Translations under genes and position numbers: made by a program
Shown here: positions 36,174 to 44,734 of the stretch, one piece after another
How the letters are laid out: every line of letters starts with the position of its first letter
How positions within the stretch are numbered: the first letter of the stretch is position 1
Notes under the pieces: model-generated
The model's database searches: none
What the model was told of the DNA's origin: nothing
Seen by the model: the letters and a program-made list of their open reading frames with translations, nothing else
Source: Pseudomonas abietaniphila
Lineage (GTDB): Bacteria; Pseudomonadota; Gammaproteobacteria; Pseudomonadales; Pseudomonadaceae
Assembly (NCBI RefSeq): GCF_039697315.1
Contig: NZ_CP155619.1
Span: 5,704,001 to 5,768,000, forward strand
Direction of reading: 5' to 3'
Length of the DNA stretch: 64,000 nucleotides

Positions 36174-36800
36174 TCACACTAGCGCGTTGCGTTTTGCCAT
36201 CTCGATAAGTTCTACCAGAGTCTTGGCTTTGAGTTTTTGCATCAGGCGGGTTTTGTATGTACTCACGGTCTTGTTGCTGAGAAACATGCCCTTGGCGATT
36301 TCCTTGTTTGTTCGGCCCTGGGCAAATAACTGCAATACCATCAGTTCGCGGTCATTGACCAGCTTGAAGCGTTCGAGTTCGTTTGGGTCGCCGACTTGTG
36401 CGGCGGCGGTGGCGAGCGCCTGGCTCGGAAAATAATTGTAGCCGGAAAGTACCGCTTTCACCGAACTCACAAGTTCAGTGAGGTCTTCCTGCTTGCAGAC
36501 ATAACCGGCGGCGCCCGATTGCATGCAGCGAATGGCGAACAGGCTGGGCGCTTGCGCCGTTAGCACGAGAATCTTTGCGGGAAGGTTCATCGCATTGAAG
36601 CGCGACAGCACTTCCAGGCCGTCCAGTTTGGGGATGCTGATATCGAGAATGATGAGGTCTGGCATGCATTCGCGCACCATCTGCATGGCGTCCACACCAT
36701 TATCGGTCTCGCCGACAATCTCGTAATTTTCGTTTTCCAGCAGCATCCGGATGGCCATGCGAATGACCGGGTGATCGTCAATGATAAAAACTGAGTTCAT
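36174..36800 (-). CDS. rocA2: LuxR/FixJ-type response regulator (RocA2-like)
   Basis: 208 residues. Receiver (1-about 120) with phospho-Asp in PDLIILDISIPKLDG, Thr/Lys pair (LTAQAP, CKQED) and C-terminal LuxR helix-turn-helix (LVNDRELMVLQLFAQGRTNKEIAKGMFLSNKTVSTYKTRLM). First gene of a two-gene operon with the hybrid kinase. In P. aeruginosa the Roc2 regulator controls efflux and fimbrial genes; the local target is not visible. An ANR-like palindrome lies about 120 bp upstream. Confidence 0.88.
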   Translation of the reverse strand: MNSVFIIDDHPVIRMAIRMLLENENYEIVGETDNGVDAMQMVRECMPDLIILDISIPKLDGLEVLSRFNAMNLPAKILVLTAQAPSLFAIRCMQSGAAGYVCKQEDLTELVSSVKAVLSGYNYFPSQALATAAAQVGDPNELERFKLVNDRELMVLQLFAQGRTNKEIAKGMFLSNKTVSTYKTRLMQKLKAKTLVELIEMAKRNALV

Positions 36801-36919
36801 GATTCAATCCATAACAAGCAGCGAAGAATGCGCGCACCATATCCCAGATGTTCGAAGGCGCACATGAAGAGAAAGGGCCTGCGGTGGTATATGGGAAAGA
36901 TCCTACAAAAATTACCGCA

Positions 36920-36933
36920 TTGACGTACGTCAA
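36920..36933. promoter_or_regulatory. ANR/DNR-like palindrome
   Basis: TTGACGTACGTCAA, a perfect 14-bp palindrome fitting TTGAY-N4-RTCAA, the FNR/ANR-family pattern. It is 120 bp before rocA2-like start and 19 bp before a small frame on the other strand. FNR-type control of a sensory operon would be plausible but is unproven. Confidence 0.4.
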
Positions 36934-36951
36934 TATCCATCGGGCTCATAA

Positions 36952-37128
36952 ATGTTTAAAAAAGTCGAGGTTTTCCAAGCTGAAAAAGTTGTCAGGATAA
37001 ATATGTTTATTTCGAATAGTCATGATCTCGCTCAGGCGTTTATCGGCGACGCACCATCTAAGCGATTGATTTTTTCACGCTGGAAACCTGTGCGAGATGG
37101 CTGCGAACAATTCAGCGTACAAACATAG
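36952..37128 (+). CDS. Possible 58-residue protein
   Basis: Starts MFKKVEVFQAEKVVRINMF and ends in a stop after CEQFSVQT. Composition is ordinary but the first ATG has no ribosome binding site; an internal ATG (MFISNSHDL) has AGGA six bases upstream, giving 41 residues. No homologue recognised. It may be a chance frame. Confidence 0.2.
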   Translation: MFKKVEVFQAEKVVRINMFISNSHDLAQAFIGDAPSKRLIFSRWKPVRDGCEQFSVQT

Positions 37129-37180
37129 TCGTTATTCGCAGTTGGGTGCAGTTAAGTGTCCGTGAAATGTTCAAGATGCG

Positions 37181-37579
37181 TCAGTGATCACCGTCCGTTT
37201 GCGCAATGAGTCGCAGGAGTTCCAGCGTGTTCAGTGGCTTGTTCAGGCTGCCCAATAATGGAACGCCTCGCGCCCGGGCCTGGCGTTCGATGTCGGCCAG
37301 TTGAGCCGCATCCAGGCCGCTGAGCAGCACGGCATGCTCGATCAATCCTTGCTGGCTGGCCTTCTCCACCAGATCGATACCGCACATGTCCGGCAGGCGC
37401 TGGTCGCACAGCAGCAGGTCATAGGGTTTGTCGCTCCGTTCTAGCGCGGCGAGCGCTTCATGGGCATTCAAGGCCGGTGTCAGCAGATAAAGGCCATGGT
37501 TGTTGAGCAAAATCTGCAGGGCGATGAGCTGGAACGGGTGATCTTCTACCAGCAGGATTCGCAGGTTGCGTTTGAACAT
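37181..37579 (-). CDS. Stand-alone receiver domain protein
   Basis: 132 residues, a single receiver: EDHPF (acid pocket), phospho-acceptor in YDLLLCDQRLPDMCG, and LNKPLN carrying the conserved Lys. ATG at 37579 follows GGGAAG; a longer frame upstream has no such site. There is no output domain, so it should act through protein contact. Together with the Roc2-like kinase and the EAL gene it resembles a split RocR-type (receiver + EAL) branch (inference). Confidence 0.8.
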   Translation of the reverse strand: MFKRNLRILLVEDHPFQLIALQILLNNHGLYLLTPALNAHEALAALERSDKPYDLLLCDQRLPDMCGIDLVEKASQQGLIEHAVLLSGLDAAQLADIERQARARGVPLLGSLNKPLNTLELLRLIAQTDGDH

Positions 37580-37805
37580 CGGTCTTCCCAGGCTGAGCGA
37601 CAAACCCTGATCGGGCGCAGCCACGGGGCAGGGCGCTCGACAGGAATGGTTGCGAATGAGGTCGGCGAGCAGGTAATGACTCGAGTCTGCCGGCGTTAAC
37701 GAGCTGGCGGATTATTCGGCAGAGGTGTGAAGGCGGCGATAGGACGAGTCTGATTGGTGCGTGGGAAACATCCGAAGATTCGGTTTTCTTTTCCGGATGT
37801 CATGG

Positions 37806-37840
37806 AAAGAAAAGCCCGAACTCCTGACGGAATTCGGGCT
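37806..37840 (-). terminator. Terminator of dgt
   Basis: On the minus strand AGCCCGAA and TTCGGGCT form a stem with a 13-base loop and TTTTCTTT follows. Confidence 0.85.
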
Positions 37841-37883
37841 GCTGAATGATCGGGCTGCTTCGGTCGCGTCGATCCTTGGCGGT

Positions 37884-39215
37884 TCAGATCGGGCTCGAAC
37901 GGCCCGTCATCTCGCGAGCCATTTCGCTGGCGTAACTGTCAGTCATGCCTGCGATGAAATCGATGACCCGCAGGAAGGACGTGTGCAGGGGCGCCTTCGG
38001 GTCCGGCGCGCTGTTGCCCAACAGATCAAGAATGCGCCGGCTCTTGAAGGACGGGGTATGCCCCCCAAATTGCTCCAGTGCGGCGCCGCAGAACGCGTTC
38101 AACAGAATCTCCAGCGTGGTGTAGGCGCCAATCTCGTGCAGGGTCTTGCGTTTGTCCTGGAAGATTTTCTTGCGTGCCATGTCCTTGGCATTCAGAACGC
38201 AGCGCTTGGCCGGACCGTGCATATGTTCCACCAGGTCGCCCTGCAAAGTGCCCGCGAGCAACGCATCCTGTTGCTCGACGAAGGCGCGCGCGGCCGCGTT
38301 GGTCAGGTGTTCGATCGCTTTGCCGCGCAGGATGGCCAGCTTGCGTCGACGTGAATCACCTGGGCCGAGTTGACGATAGGTCTCGGGCAGATCGTCGCCC
38401 ACCAGCCCCAGCAGCAGGGACTCCACTTCCGGGTAGGTCAGCAACTCCATCTCCAGCCCGTCCTCAAGGTCAATCAGGGCGTAACAGATGTCGTCGGCGG
38501 CCTCCATGAGGTAGACCAGTGGGTGGCGCGCCCAGCGCTGTTCTTCCAGCTGCGGAAGACCGAGTTTGTGAGCGATCTGCTCCAGGATCGGCAACTCGCT
38601 CTGATAGCAGCCGAACTTGTGCTTCTTGTACCCCAGAGAGTCGGCGTGTCGGGCCGTCCATGGGTATTTCAGGTACGTGCCCAGTGTCGCGTAGGTCAGG
38701 CGGGTGCCCCCTTCGAACTGGTGATATTCGAGTTGAGTCAGGACTCGGAAACCCTGCGCGTTGCCCTCGAAATTGAGGAAGTCGTTGCGCTCCACTTCGC
38801 TCATGCCGTCCAGCCAGCCGCGTCCGGCCGCTTGCTTGAACCAGTTGCGAATCGCGTCTTCACCGGAGTGGCCGAACGGTGGGTTGCCGATGTCATGGGC
38901 CAGACACGCCGATTGCACGACCATGCCCAGATCGCTTGGCTCGCACCAGTCGGGCAGGGCGCTGCGAAGGGTTTCGCCGACACGCATGCCCAGCGAGCGG
39001 CCCACACAGCTGACTTCCAGGGAGTGGGTCAACCGCGTGTGAATGTGGTCATTGCTGGTGACCGGGTGCACCTGGGTCTTACGCCCGAGGCGGCGGAAGG
39101 CGCCAGAGAAAATGATCCGGTCGTGGTCCTTGTGGAACGGGCTGCGCCCCAGTTCCTCAGGGCTGTGCAGGGTTTTGCCAAGGCGCTCGCGGGTGAGCAG
39201 GGTTTGCCAATCCAA
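37884..39215 (-). CDS. dgt: dGTP triphosphohydrolase-like HD protein
   Basis: 443 residues. HD-domain metal ligands are visible: [10 protein letters not shown] and [13 protein letters not shown], with further His/Asp downstream. The start is TTG with GGAG eight bases upstream ([13 protein letters not shown]). dGTPases cleave dGTP to deoxyguanosine plus triphosphate and are usually hexamers. Same neighbour in P. aeruginosa beyond the Roc2 operon. A terminator follows. Confidence 0.88.
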   Translation of the reverse strand: MDWQTLLTRERLGKTLHSPEELGRSPFHKDHDRIIFSGAFRRLGRKTQVHPVTSNDHIHTRLTHSLEVSCVGRSLGMRVGETLRSALPDWCEPSDLGMVVQSACLAHDIGNPPFGHSGEDAIRNWFKQAAGRGWLDGMSEVERNDFLNFEGNAQGFRVLTQLEYHQFEGGTRLTYATLGTYLKYPWTARHADSLGYKKHKFGCYQSELPILEQIAHKLGLPQLEEQRWARHPLVYLMEAADDICYALIDLEDGLEMELLTYPEVESLLLGLVGDDLPETYRQLGPGDSRRRKLAILRGKAIEHLTNAAARAFVEQQDALLAGTLQGDLVEHMHGPAKRCVLNAKDMARKKIFQDKRKTLHEIGAYTTLEILLNAFCGAALEQFGGHTPSFKSRRILDLLGNSAPDPKAPLHTSFLRVIDFIAGMTDSYASEMAREMTGRSSPI

Positions 39216-39300
39216 GGCCGGTACTCCATCGGGTGATTACCGGCCTAGCTTCCCGGTTCGTCTACCGGGCTGCAAGCAGAAGATGGTGTCGAGGGCGGGA

Positions 39301-40464
39301 TTAAAACCCTGCCGCGTCGACGTCGATCAGCAACAGGCGCTGTCCGTTATCAAAGAACTGCCCGGCGGTGAGGCAGTACTGGTTGCTGGTGGCGTCGCGG
39401 TAGGTGTTGGACAGCGTCAATCGGCGCTCATGCCAACCCTCGGCAAGCAGATGATAGAAGTACGGGCGCCACGACCAGTTATGGCCCAGGTAGCGGGTAT
39501 CGGCCGTCCACGCCCCATTGCGCCGCTCCAGGTTGGGGGTGAGTTGCGTGCCGTGCCGGTCACACTGATAGAACCGCAGCAACCAGGGGTATTCCTGCAC
39601 GTCCGGCAAGTCACCCAATGGCGCGTCGCCCTCGGCCCAGGCTTGCAGGCGCAGCATCAGCTGACTGAGCTGTTTGCGCAGGTTCATCAAGCGCTCGCGC
39701 TCGACCACTTTCTGCATCACGTAGCGATCGCGCAGTTCGGCGAATCGTTCGACAAACGCGTCGGCCGCAAAGAACTCCATTTCGGCTTGGGCGAAGAGAA
39801 AACCCTGCACATAGCGTGAGCCACACTCCAGCGCGAAGTGGAGTTCGGCCTCGGTTTCGACACCCTCGGCGATGATCCAGCAGCCGGTTTTTTCAGCCAT
39901 CTGAGCCAGCGCTTTAACCACATCGCTGCTGGGTCCACCGCGGGCAGCGGCCTGAAACAGGCGCATGTCCAGCTTGAGAATGTCCGGCTGTAAGGCGAGG
40001 ACGCGATCAAGCTGCGAGTAGCCGGCGCCGAAGTCGTCGATTGCGATGCGCGCGCCAGCTTCACGGTAACGCGCCACGACGTCACTCAAGCGCTGGCTGT
40101 CGCCGCCCAGTTCGGTAATCTCGAAGACAATTCGTTGAGCAGGGATGCCGTGACGCTGTAACTGTTTGAGGCTCGGCAATGGTTGGCCGGGGCGCAGGCG
40201 GCTGATCCAGCGAGGTGAAATATTAAGACTCAGGAACCAGTCGTGGGGGACCTCGTGCAAGCGCCCCAAGGCGTTATCCCGGATCAGGCGATCCAGTCGA
40301 CGCAATTCGGCAGCGGGGCGTTTGGGGTCTGCGAACAGGGGGCCGACCGATTGCAGGCGGCCGTCATCCTGACGCAGGCGTCCCAAGGCTTCTACCCCTG
40401 CAATACGGCCTGTGGCGGTATCGATGAACGGCTGAAAGCAAGCTAGCGGTTGCCCATCGATCAC
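39301..40464 (-). CDS. EAL phosphodiesterase with YkuI-like C-terminal domain
   Basis: 387 residues from a GTG with GAGGAGG upstream. EAL signatures appear intact: GVEALGRL, NISPRW, EITE, IDDFGAGYSQ, LKLDMRLF and AEGVETEAE, then YVQGF, so c-di-GMP hydrolysis to pGpG is likely. The last 140 residues resemble the YkuI_C sensing domain (PAS-like) that often binds small ligands. No signal or membrane helix: cytosolic. It may lower c-di-GMP in response to a ligand. Confidence 0.87.
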   Translation of the reverse strand: MIDGQPLACFQPFIDTATGRIAGVEALGRLRQDDGRLQSVGPLFADPKRPAAELRRLDRLIRDNALGRLHEVPHDWFLSLNISPRWISRLRPGQPLPSLKQLQRHGIPAQRIVFEITELGGDSQRLSDVVARYREAGARIAIDDFGAGYSQLDRVLALQPDILKLDMRLFQAAARGGPSSDVVKALAQMAEKTGCWIIAEGVETEAELHFALECGSRYVQGFLFAQAEMEFFAADAFVERFAELRDRYVMQKVVERERLMNLRKQLSQLMLRLQAWAEGDAPLGDLPDVQEYPWLLRFYQCDRHGTQLTPNLERRNGAWTADTRYLGHNWSWRPYFYHLLAEGWHERRLTLSNTYRDATSNQYCLTAGQFFDNGQRLLLIDVDAAGF

Positions 40465-40536
40465 ATGGCCTCCTCATGAGTGGTTATTGGCTGTGTTGTT
40501 CTTGCACCACGCGCGCGACATTGCCAGACGCAACGA

Positions 40537-40575
40537 CGCGCCTTTGTCCGATGTGAACCATTGGACAAAGGCGCG
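40537..40575. repeat. Perfect 13-bp inverted repeat
   Basis: CGCGCCTTTGTCC and GGACAAAGGCGCG flank 13 bases, downstream of the yqjD-type operon (minus strand) and upstream of the EAL gene. There is no T run, so it is either a Rho-type barrier or an operator. Confidence 0.45.
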
Positions 40576-40614
40576 GGTCAGGTTTGTTTGCAAGAATGCA
40601 GCCAAAGGGCCAGC

Positions 40615-40956
40615 TCAAGGACGGCGATTGCGACCCTGAAGGACGAGCCTGATCAGCGGCATGAGGGTGGCGCTGAGTTTAACCAGCCGCGTGACGCTGC
40701 CGCTACGCTTGCTCCGCGCACCCTTGCCGGTCAGGAAACCCAGCAGGGAAACGATGCCGACTCCCCACAACGGCGCGTGTTTGATGCCAAGTGAACCGGG
40801 AAAGTCGTGGGCCATGCCGCGCATACGGTGCAACGGACGCATCAGCTGGGCCGATTCGTGACGAATCTCCTGGCGGTGCATTTCCATGCGCAGGCGAATC
40901 AACGCCTTTCGCAGTTCACGACGATTATGGGTCTGAGGCAATTCAGGCAGGCTCAT
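40615..40956 (-). CDS. Third gene of yqjD/yqjE-like operon, unknown membrane protein
   Basis: 113 residues. Basic helical N-terminus (RRELRKALIRLRMEMHRQEIRHES) and a short hydrophobic stretch (LWGVGIVSLLGFLTG), tail rich in Arg. ATGA overlap of four bases with the upstream gene shows coupling. Position equals yqjK in E. coli, but similarity is only general, so I give no symbol. Confidence 0.65.
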   Translation of the reverse strand: MSLPELPQTHNRRELRKALIRLRMEMHRQEIRHESAQLMRPLHRMRGMAHDFPGSLGIKHAPLWGVGIVSLLGFLTGKGARSKRSGSVTRLVKLSATLMPLIRLVLQGRNRRP

Positions 40957-41339
40957 GGCATCAGTCGCTCGCGGTCATTGGCCAGTTCTTCCAGCGTGGA
41001 ATGGAAGGGTGAAGACTCATCGAAAATCGCTGCCTTTAAACGCATGGCACAGAACAGTGCGGCAAGCGTATAGAACGCGCACAGGCCGATGATGCCGGCC
41101 AGACGGTAGCTGTCCCACACCAGGATCAAAAGCAATGCCGACAGCCCGATGAGCAGCAGAAGGGCGAACACCAACGCCAGCCCGGCGAACAACAACAAGC
41201 TGACGGTGCGGGCTTTCTGTTCCTGCAATTCAATGCCGAAAAGCTCGACATGGCTGTGCAGCAGACCCAGAAATGCCGCGCCCAGACGGCGCGGCGAGGA
41301 CGTGTGATCGGTCTCGGATGGACCTGTTCCCGGCGTCAT
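40953..41339 (-). CDS. Phage-holin-like YqjE family membrane protein (DUF1469)
   Basis: 128 residues from an ATG at 41339, immediately after the stop of the upstream gene. Two adjacent membrane helices (about 48-72 and 78-100) in the pattern of DUF1469/YqjE: LLLFAGLALVFALLLLIG. In E. coli YqjE partners YqjD. Function unknown; not a phage gene here. Confidence 0.72.
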   Translation of the reverse strand: MTPGTGPSETDHTSSPRRLGAAFLGLLHSHVELFGIELQEQKARTVSLLLFAGLALVFALLLLIGLSALLLILVWDSYRLAGIIGLCAFYTLAALFCAMRLKAAIFDESSPFHSTLEELANDRERLMP

Positions 41340-41344
41340 ATCAA

Positions 41345-41659
41345 TCAGCGCCTTGTGGCCAGCAGGCCCAGAAGGAACCCGACACCGGCGGCAATGCCGA
41401 CGGACTGCCATGGGTTGTTCTGAACGTATTCTTCGGTCGCAACGACCGCTTCCTTCCCGCGCTCGCGAAGGGTTTCTTCGGCAAGGGCCAGCGTTTCGCG
41501 GGCGCGCAGCAGACTTTCGTTGATTTGATCGCGCAGTACGTCAGCTTGATCGCCGGCGAGGGAGGCCGTGTGCGCCAGCAGTTTTTCCGTGTCGGCAACC
41601 AGTGTCTGGAAGTCTGCCATCAAAATGTCCTGGGCTTTCTCTGCTGATGGGCGAGCCAT
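41345..41659 (-). CDS. DUF883/ElaB-YqjD family protein
   Basis: 104 residues, helical charged body, C-terminal hydrophobic anchor SVGIAAGVGFLLGLLATRR as in ElaB/YqjD. E. coli YqjD is a stationary-phase inner-membrane protein said to bind ribosomes. First of a three-gene operon. Close family fit. Confidence 0.82.
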   Translation of the reverse strand: MARPSAEKAQDILMADFQTLVADTEKLLAHTASLAGDQADVLRDQINESLLRARETLALAEETLRERGKEAVVATEEYVQNNPWQSVGIAAGVGFLLGLLATRR

Positions 41660-42016
41660 GGTGTTCTCCGTTGGGGTGGCAATATGGGATTTCGAGTATG
41701 GCGCATTACTGAAGGTTCATTCCAATTGCCGTAACTTGTCTGCATCGCGGCTGGTACAGCTTTTGCTGTGGGATGGTGCGCCAGGGAGGCGGCGCGCTCC
41801 AAAGAAGAGCGCGCAGTGTCGGCAACGTTGACGAGACGTTGCTTCATCACCTTAAAACCGAGAAAAACATTTAAGCGTTCGATTTTTCTGTCTGCCGTTG
41901 TGCACCAAAGCGGGTGGGTTTGGCTTTTTTCTGCTCCGTATTGGTGCTGATTGCGCGATAGGGCAGGGGCGTTGTTCCGCTTTGGTGCTTTTCATTAATT
42001 GCAGGCCTGCCCCTCG
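41660..42016. other. Intergenic region before ammonium transporter
   Basis: 357 bases. TGCACCAAAGCGGGTGG (41911-41927) and CTTTGGTGCTTTTC on the same strand contain GCACCA/TGGTGC halves that recall NtrC boxes but neither is a full site, and no good sigma-54 promoter was found. No gene seen. Confidence 0.4.
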
Positions 42017-43225
42017 ATGGAAAATGTTCAAAGTGCTGTGGACACCCTCGTCCACAGTACCAATACCCTGTTCATTCTGATCGGCGCTGTGATGGTTCTC
42101 GCCATGCACGCCGGTTTCGCCTTTCTTGAAGTCGGCACCGTCCGGCAGAAGAATCAAGTCAACGCACTGTCGAAAATCCTCAGTGATTTTGCGGTGTCGA
42201 CCCTGGCGTACTTCTTCATTGGCTACTGGATTTCCTACGGCGTGAGCTTCCTGCAGCCTGCAGCGGTCCTGGCCACCGATCACGGTTATAGCCTCGTCAA
42301 GTTTTTCTTCCTGCTGACCTTCGCTGCGGCGATCCCCGCGATCATTTCCGGTGGTATCGCCGAGCGTGCGCGGTTCGCCCCGCAATTGTGCGCAACGGTG
42401 TTGATCGTGGCGTTTGTCTATCCCTTCTTCGAAGGGATGGTGTGGAATGGCAATTTTGGCCTGCAGTCGTGGTTACGAAACACGTTTGGGGCCAGCTTCC
42501 ATGATTTCGCCGGCTCCGTGGTGGTGCACGCCATGGGCGGCTGGCTCGCATTGGCGGCGGTGATGTTATTGGGGGCGCGCAACGGCCGTTATCGCGATGG
42601 CAAACTGGTCGCGTATCCGCCCTCCAGCATTCCTTTTCTCGCTCTGGGGTCTTGGATTCTCATCGTCGGCTGGTTCGGTTTCAACGTGATGAGCGCCCAG
42701 ACGCTGGACGGCGTGAGCGGCCTGGTGGCGGTCAACTCATTGATGGCGATGGTGGGCGGCACGGCGGCGGCCTTGCTCGTCGGTCGCAATGACCCCGGGT
42801 TCTTGCACAACGGACCGTTGGCAGGTCTGGTGGCGGTCTGCGCGGGTTCCGACCTGATGCACCCGGTCGGCGCCCTGGCCACCGGCGTTATCGCCGGTGC
42901 GCTGTTCGTCTGGTGTTTCACGGCCGCGCAGGTGCGCTGGAAAATCGACGATGTGCTGGGCGTCTGGCCGCTGCACGGCCTCTGTGGTGTGTGGGGCGGT
43001 ATTGCTTGCGGCATCTTTGGCCAGACAGCGCTCGGGGGAATCGGCGGGGTCAGTCTGATCAGTCAACTGATCGGCAGCGCAGTGGGCGTGCTTATCGCGC
43101 TGGCAGGCGGGTTCCTTGTTTATGGCGTGATCAAGCTGTGCCTGGGGCTGCGATTGAGTCAGGAGCAGGAGTATTACGGCGCCGACCTGTCGATCCACAA
43201 GATCGGTGCCGTCAGCCACGATTGA
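42017..43225 (+). CDS. amt: Ammonium transporter (AmtB family)
   Basis: 402 residues, 11 membrane helices, GC-rich. The twin His and Asp of the Amt pore are in HDFAGSVVVHAMGG and PLHGLCGVWGG. There is no cleavable signal peptide of the E. coli AmtB type, and no glnK gene is nearby (neighbours are yqjD-type genes and an acyltransferase), so it is not the canonical glnK-amtB pair. ATG 42017 is chosen over a TTG 18 bases earlier. May import ammonia for growth on low nitrogen. Confidence 0.88.
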   Translation: MENVQSAVDTLVHSTNTLFILIGAVMVLAMHAGFAFLEVGTVRQKNQVNALSKILSDFAVSTLAYFFIGYWISYGVSFLQPAAVLATDHGYSLVKFFFLLTFAAAIPAIISGGIAERARFAPQLCATVLIVAFVYPFFEGMVWNGNFGLQSWLRNTFGASFHDFAGSVVVHAMGGWLALAAVMLLGARNGRYRDGKLVAYPPSSIPFLALGSWILIVGWFGFNVMSAQTLDGVSGLVAVNSLMAMVGGTAAALLVGRNDPGFLHNGPLAGLVAVCAGSDLMHPVGALATGVIAGALFVWCFTAAQVRWKIDDVLGVWPLHGLCGVWGGIACGIFGQTALGGIGGVSLISQLIGSAVGVLIALAGGFLVYGVIKLCLGLRLSQEQEYYGADLSIHKIGAVSHD

Positions 43226-43363
43226 GGCGTGGTGTTGCCACTTGGCTATGCTTATCCGCGAACGGGTAAGCACGGCCCTGCACAGTGTTGCGCCAGGCGC
43301 TTGCCCGTCGACCTTCCTGATTTGTCGCGATCCAGTGGATCGCGTCCGTAGTAGGAGCAGTCG

Positions 43364-44449
43364 ATGGAACGCATTTATTCCCTTCAAGGGCTGAGGGGCG
43401 TCGCCGTGTTGGGCGTGGTGCTCTTTCACATGACCGCGGTGGAACACAAATATTCAGGCGGGGACATTCTGTTGCCGCCTTTCCTGGATTTCTTCCAGCT
43501 CGGTGTCGATCTGTTCTTTATTGTCAGTGGCTTCGTCATGGTGATCGTCAGCCGGGGGCGGTTCCAGAGCGTTGCCGAGTCAAAGCGTTTTTTGTTCAAC
43601 CGCGTGTCGCGCATCTACCCGACCTATTGGCTGTATTACGGTCTGACACTGGCGATGCTTCTGGTGCAACCGGGCATGGTCAACAGCACCCACGGCTCGT
43701 CGAACCTGCTGATGTCATTCCTGTTGCTGCCCAACGATAAAGTGCTGCTGGTAATGGTGGCCTGGTCGCTGCTGTTCGAGCTGTGGTTCTACTTGGTGTT
43801 CACCGGCCTCATGTGCTTTCGCGAACGTTGGCTGCCTGCGTTTCTTGTCGGCTGGGCAGCGGTGCTGCTGACCTTCAATAGCTTGCAGAATTGGCAGGAC
43901 TACAGCCCGGCCTTGCAAATCATGCTGCACCCCTATGGGCTTGAGTTCATCGCGGGCGTTGCGCTGGCGTTGCTGTTTTACAGTCGTCACAGCGCAAAGA
44001 TTCCGACGTCGCTCGTCGGTGCTGCGCTGGTTGCCGCGTTGCTGCCGGGTATTGGACTGATTGGCTACTTCCGGTTGTTCGACGGCGTGGGCATGCTGCG
44101 GATGTTGGCGGTGAGTGCGGTGTTCGGCACGCTGATCTTGGGGATGGCGCTGTTGGAGCGTCGTCGGCACCTTCGAATGCCTGCTGTTCTGGTCGCGGTG
44201 GGGGACATGTCCTATACCGTGTACCTGTCGCATCTGCTGGTGCTGGGTGTGATCGGGCGTGTCTGGCAAATGGTTGGCGCGCGGCCTGACTCGCTGTTGG
44301 ACAATGTGCTGTTCTCGGCGCTGATGATGACGGCGGTGTTGTGCTACGGCTGGGTCGGCTATCGCTGTTTCGAAAAACCGGTGCTGGACCGCTCCAACGA
44401 TTTTTCCAGACGGCGCTTCAGGCTCGACGGCATTTCAGGGCGGGCCTAA
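43364..44449 (+). CDS. Acyltransferase 3 family membrane protein
   Basis: 361 residues, about ten membrane helices. Opening YSLQGLRGVAVLGVVLFHM holds the conserved His of AT3 enzymes (OafA/YrhL type), which O-acetylate surface sugars; Arg-containing loop RVSRIYPTYWLYY follows. GGAGC lies before the ATG. No polysaccharide genes are adjacent, so acceptor is unknown. Confidence 0.82.
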   Translation: MERIYSLQGLRGVAVLGVVLFHMTAVEHKYSGGDILLPPFLDFFQLGVDLFFIVSGFVMVIVSRGRFQSVAESKRFLFNRVSRIYPTYWLYYGLTLAMLLVQPGMVNSTHGSSNLLMSFLLLPNDKVLLVMVAWSLLFELWFYLVFTGLMCFRERWLPAFLVGWAAVLLTFNSLQNWQDYSPALQIMLHPYGLEFIAGVALALLFYSRHSAKIPTSLVGAALVAALLPGIGLIGYFRLFDGVGMLRMLAVSAVFGTLILGMALLERRRHLRMPAVLVAVGDMSYTVYLSHLLVLGVIGRVWQMVGARPDSLLDNVLFSALMMTAVLCYGWVGYRCFEKPVLDRSNDFSRRRFRLDGISGRA

Positions 44450-44485
44450 ACTGGCGTTCCCGTGTCTTGCTCGAAGGGTTTCGTC

Positions 44486-44722
44486 ATGCCGCCGGAATGC
44501 CAACTGTTCGGTACGCTGGGTTGTCACTTGTGCGAAATCGCCGAGGCTGAGCTGATGCCCTTGGTCGAGCATGGTCTGCTGGTGGAATTGATCGATATCG
44601 CGGAAAGCGAAGCCATGAACGATGCCTATGGCCTGCGGATTCCGGTGTTGCGGCGCACTGACACCGGTGCCGAACTGGACTGGCCGTTCGACACCGGGCA
44701 GGTGGTGATGTTTTTGCGTTAG
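44486..44722 (+). CDS. Glutaredoxin-like CxxC protein
   Basis: 78 residues, thioredoxin fold. Active site GCHLCEIAEAEL (Cys at about 11 and 14), cis-Pro in IPVLRR. Matches the glutaredoxin-family group of short bacterial proteins that reduce disulfides or bind Fe-S. AAGGG is seven bases before the ATG. Confidence 0.75.
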   Translation: MPPECQLFGTLGCHLCEIAEAELMPLVEHGLLVELIDIAESEAMNDAYGLRIPVLRRTDTGAELDWPFDTGQVVMFLR

Positions 44723-44734
44723 GCCAGAACGGCC

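Larger units (their letters stand above)
36801..37180. other. AT-rich intergenic region upstream of rocA2-like gene
   Basis: 380 bases, clearly lower in GC than the surrounding genes. It holds a perfect 14-bp palindrome (36920-36933) and a weak 58-codon frame on the plus strand (36952-37128), both listed separately. No RNA gene or repeat was recognised. Confidence 0.5.

Noticed and set aside
40953..41659. Prophage remnant (holin-like proteins)
   Set aside because: The genes match the chromosomal yqjD-yqjE type operon; no phage structural, lysis or integrase gene nearby.
41911..41960. NtrC sites and sigma-54 promoter for the ammonium transporter
   Set aside because: Half-sites are present but spacing and second halves do not fit, and the best GG...GC has the wrong spacing.
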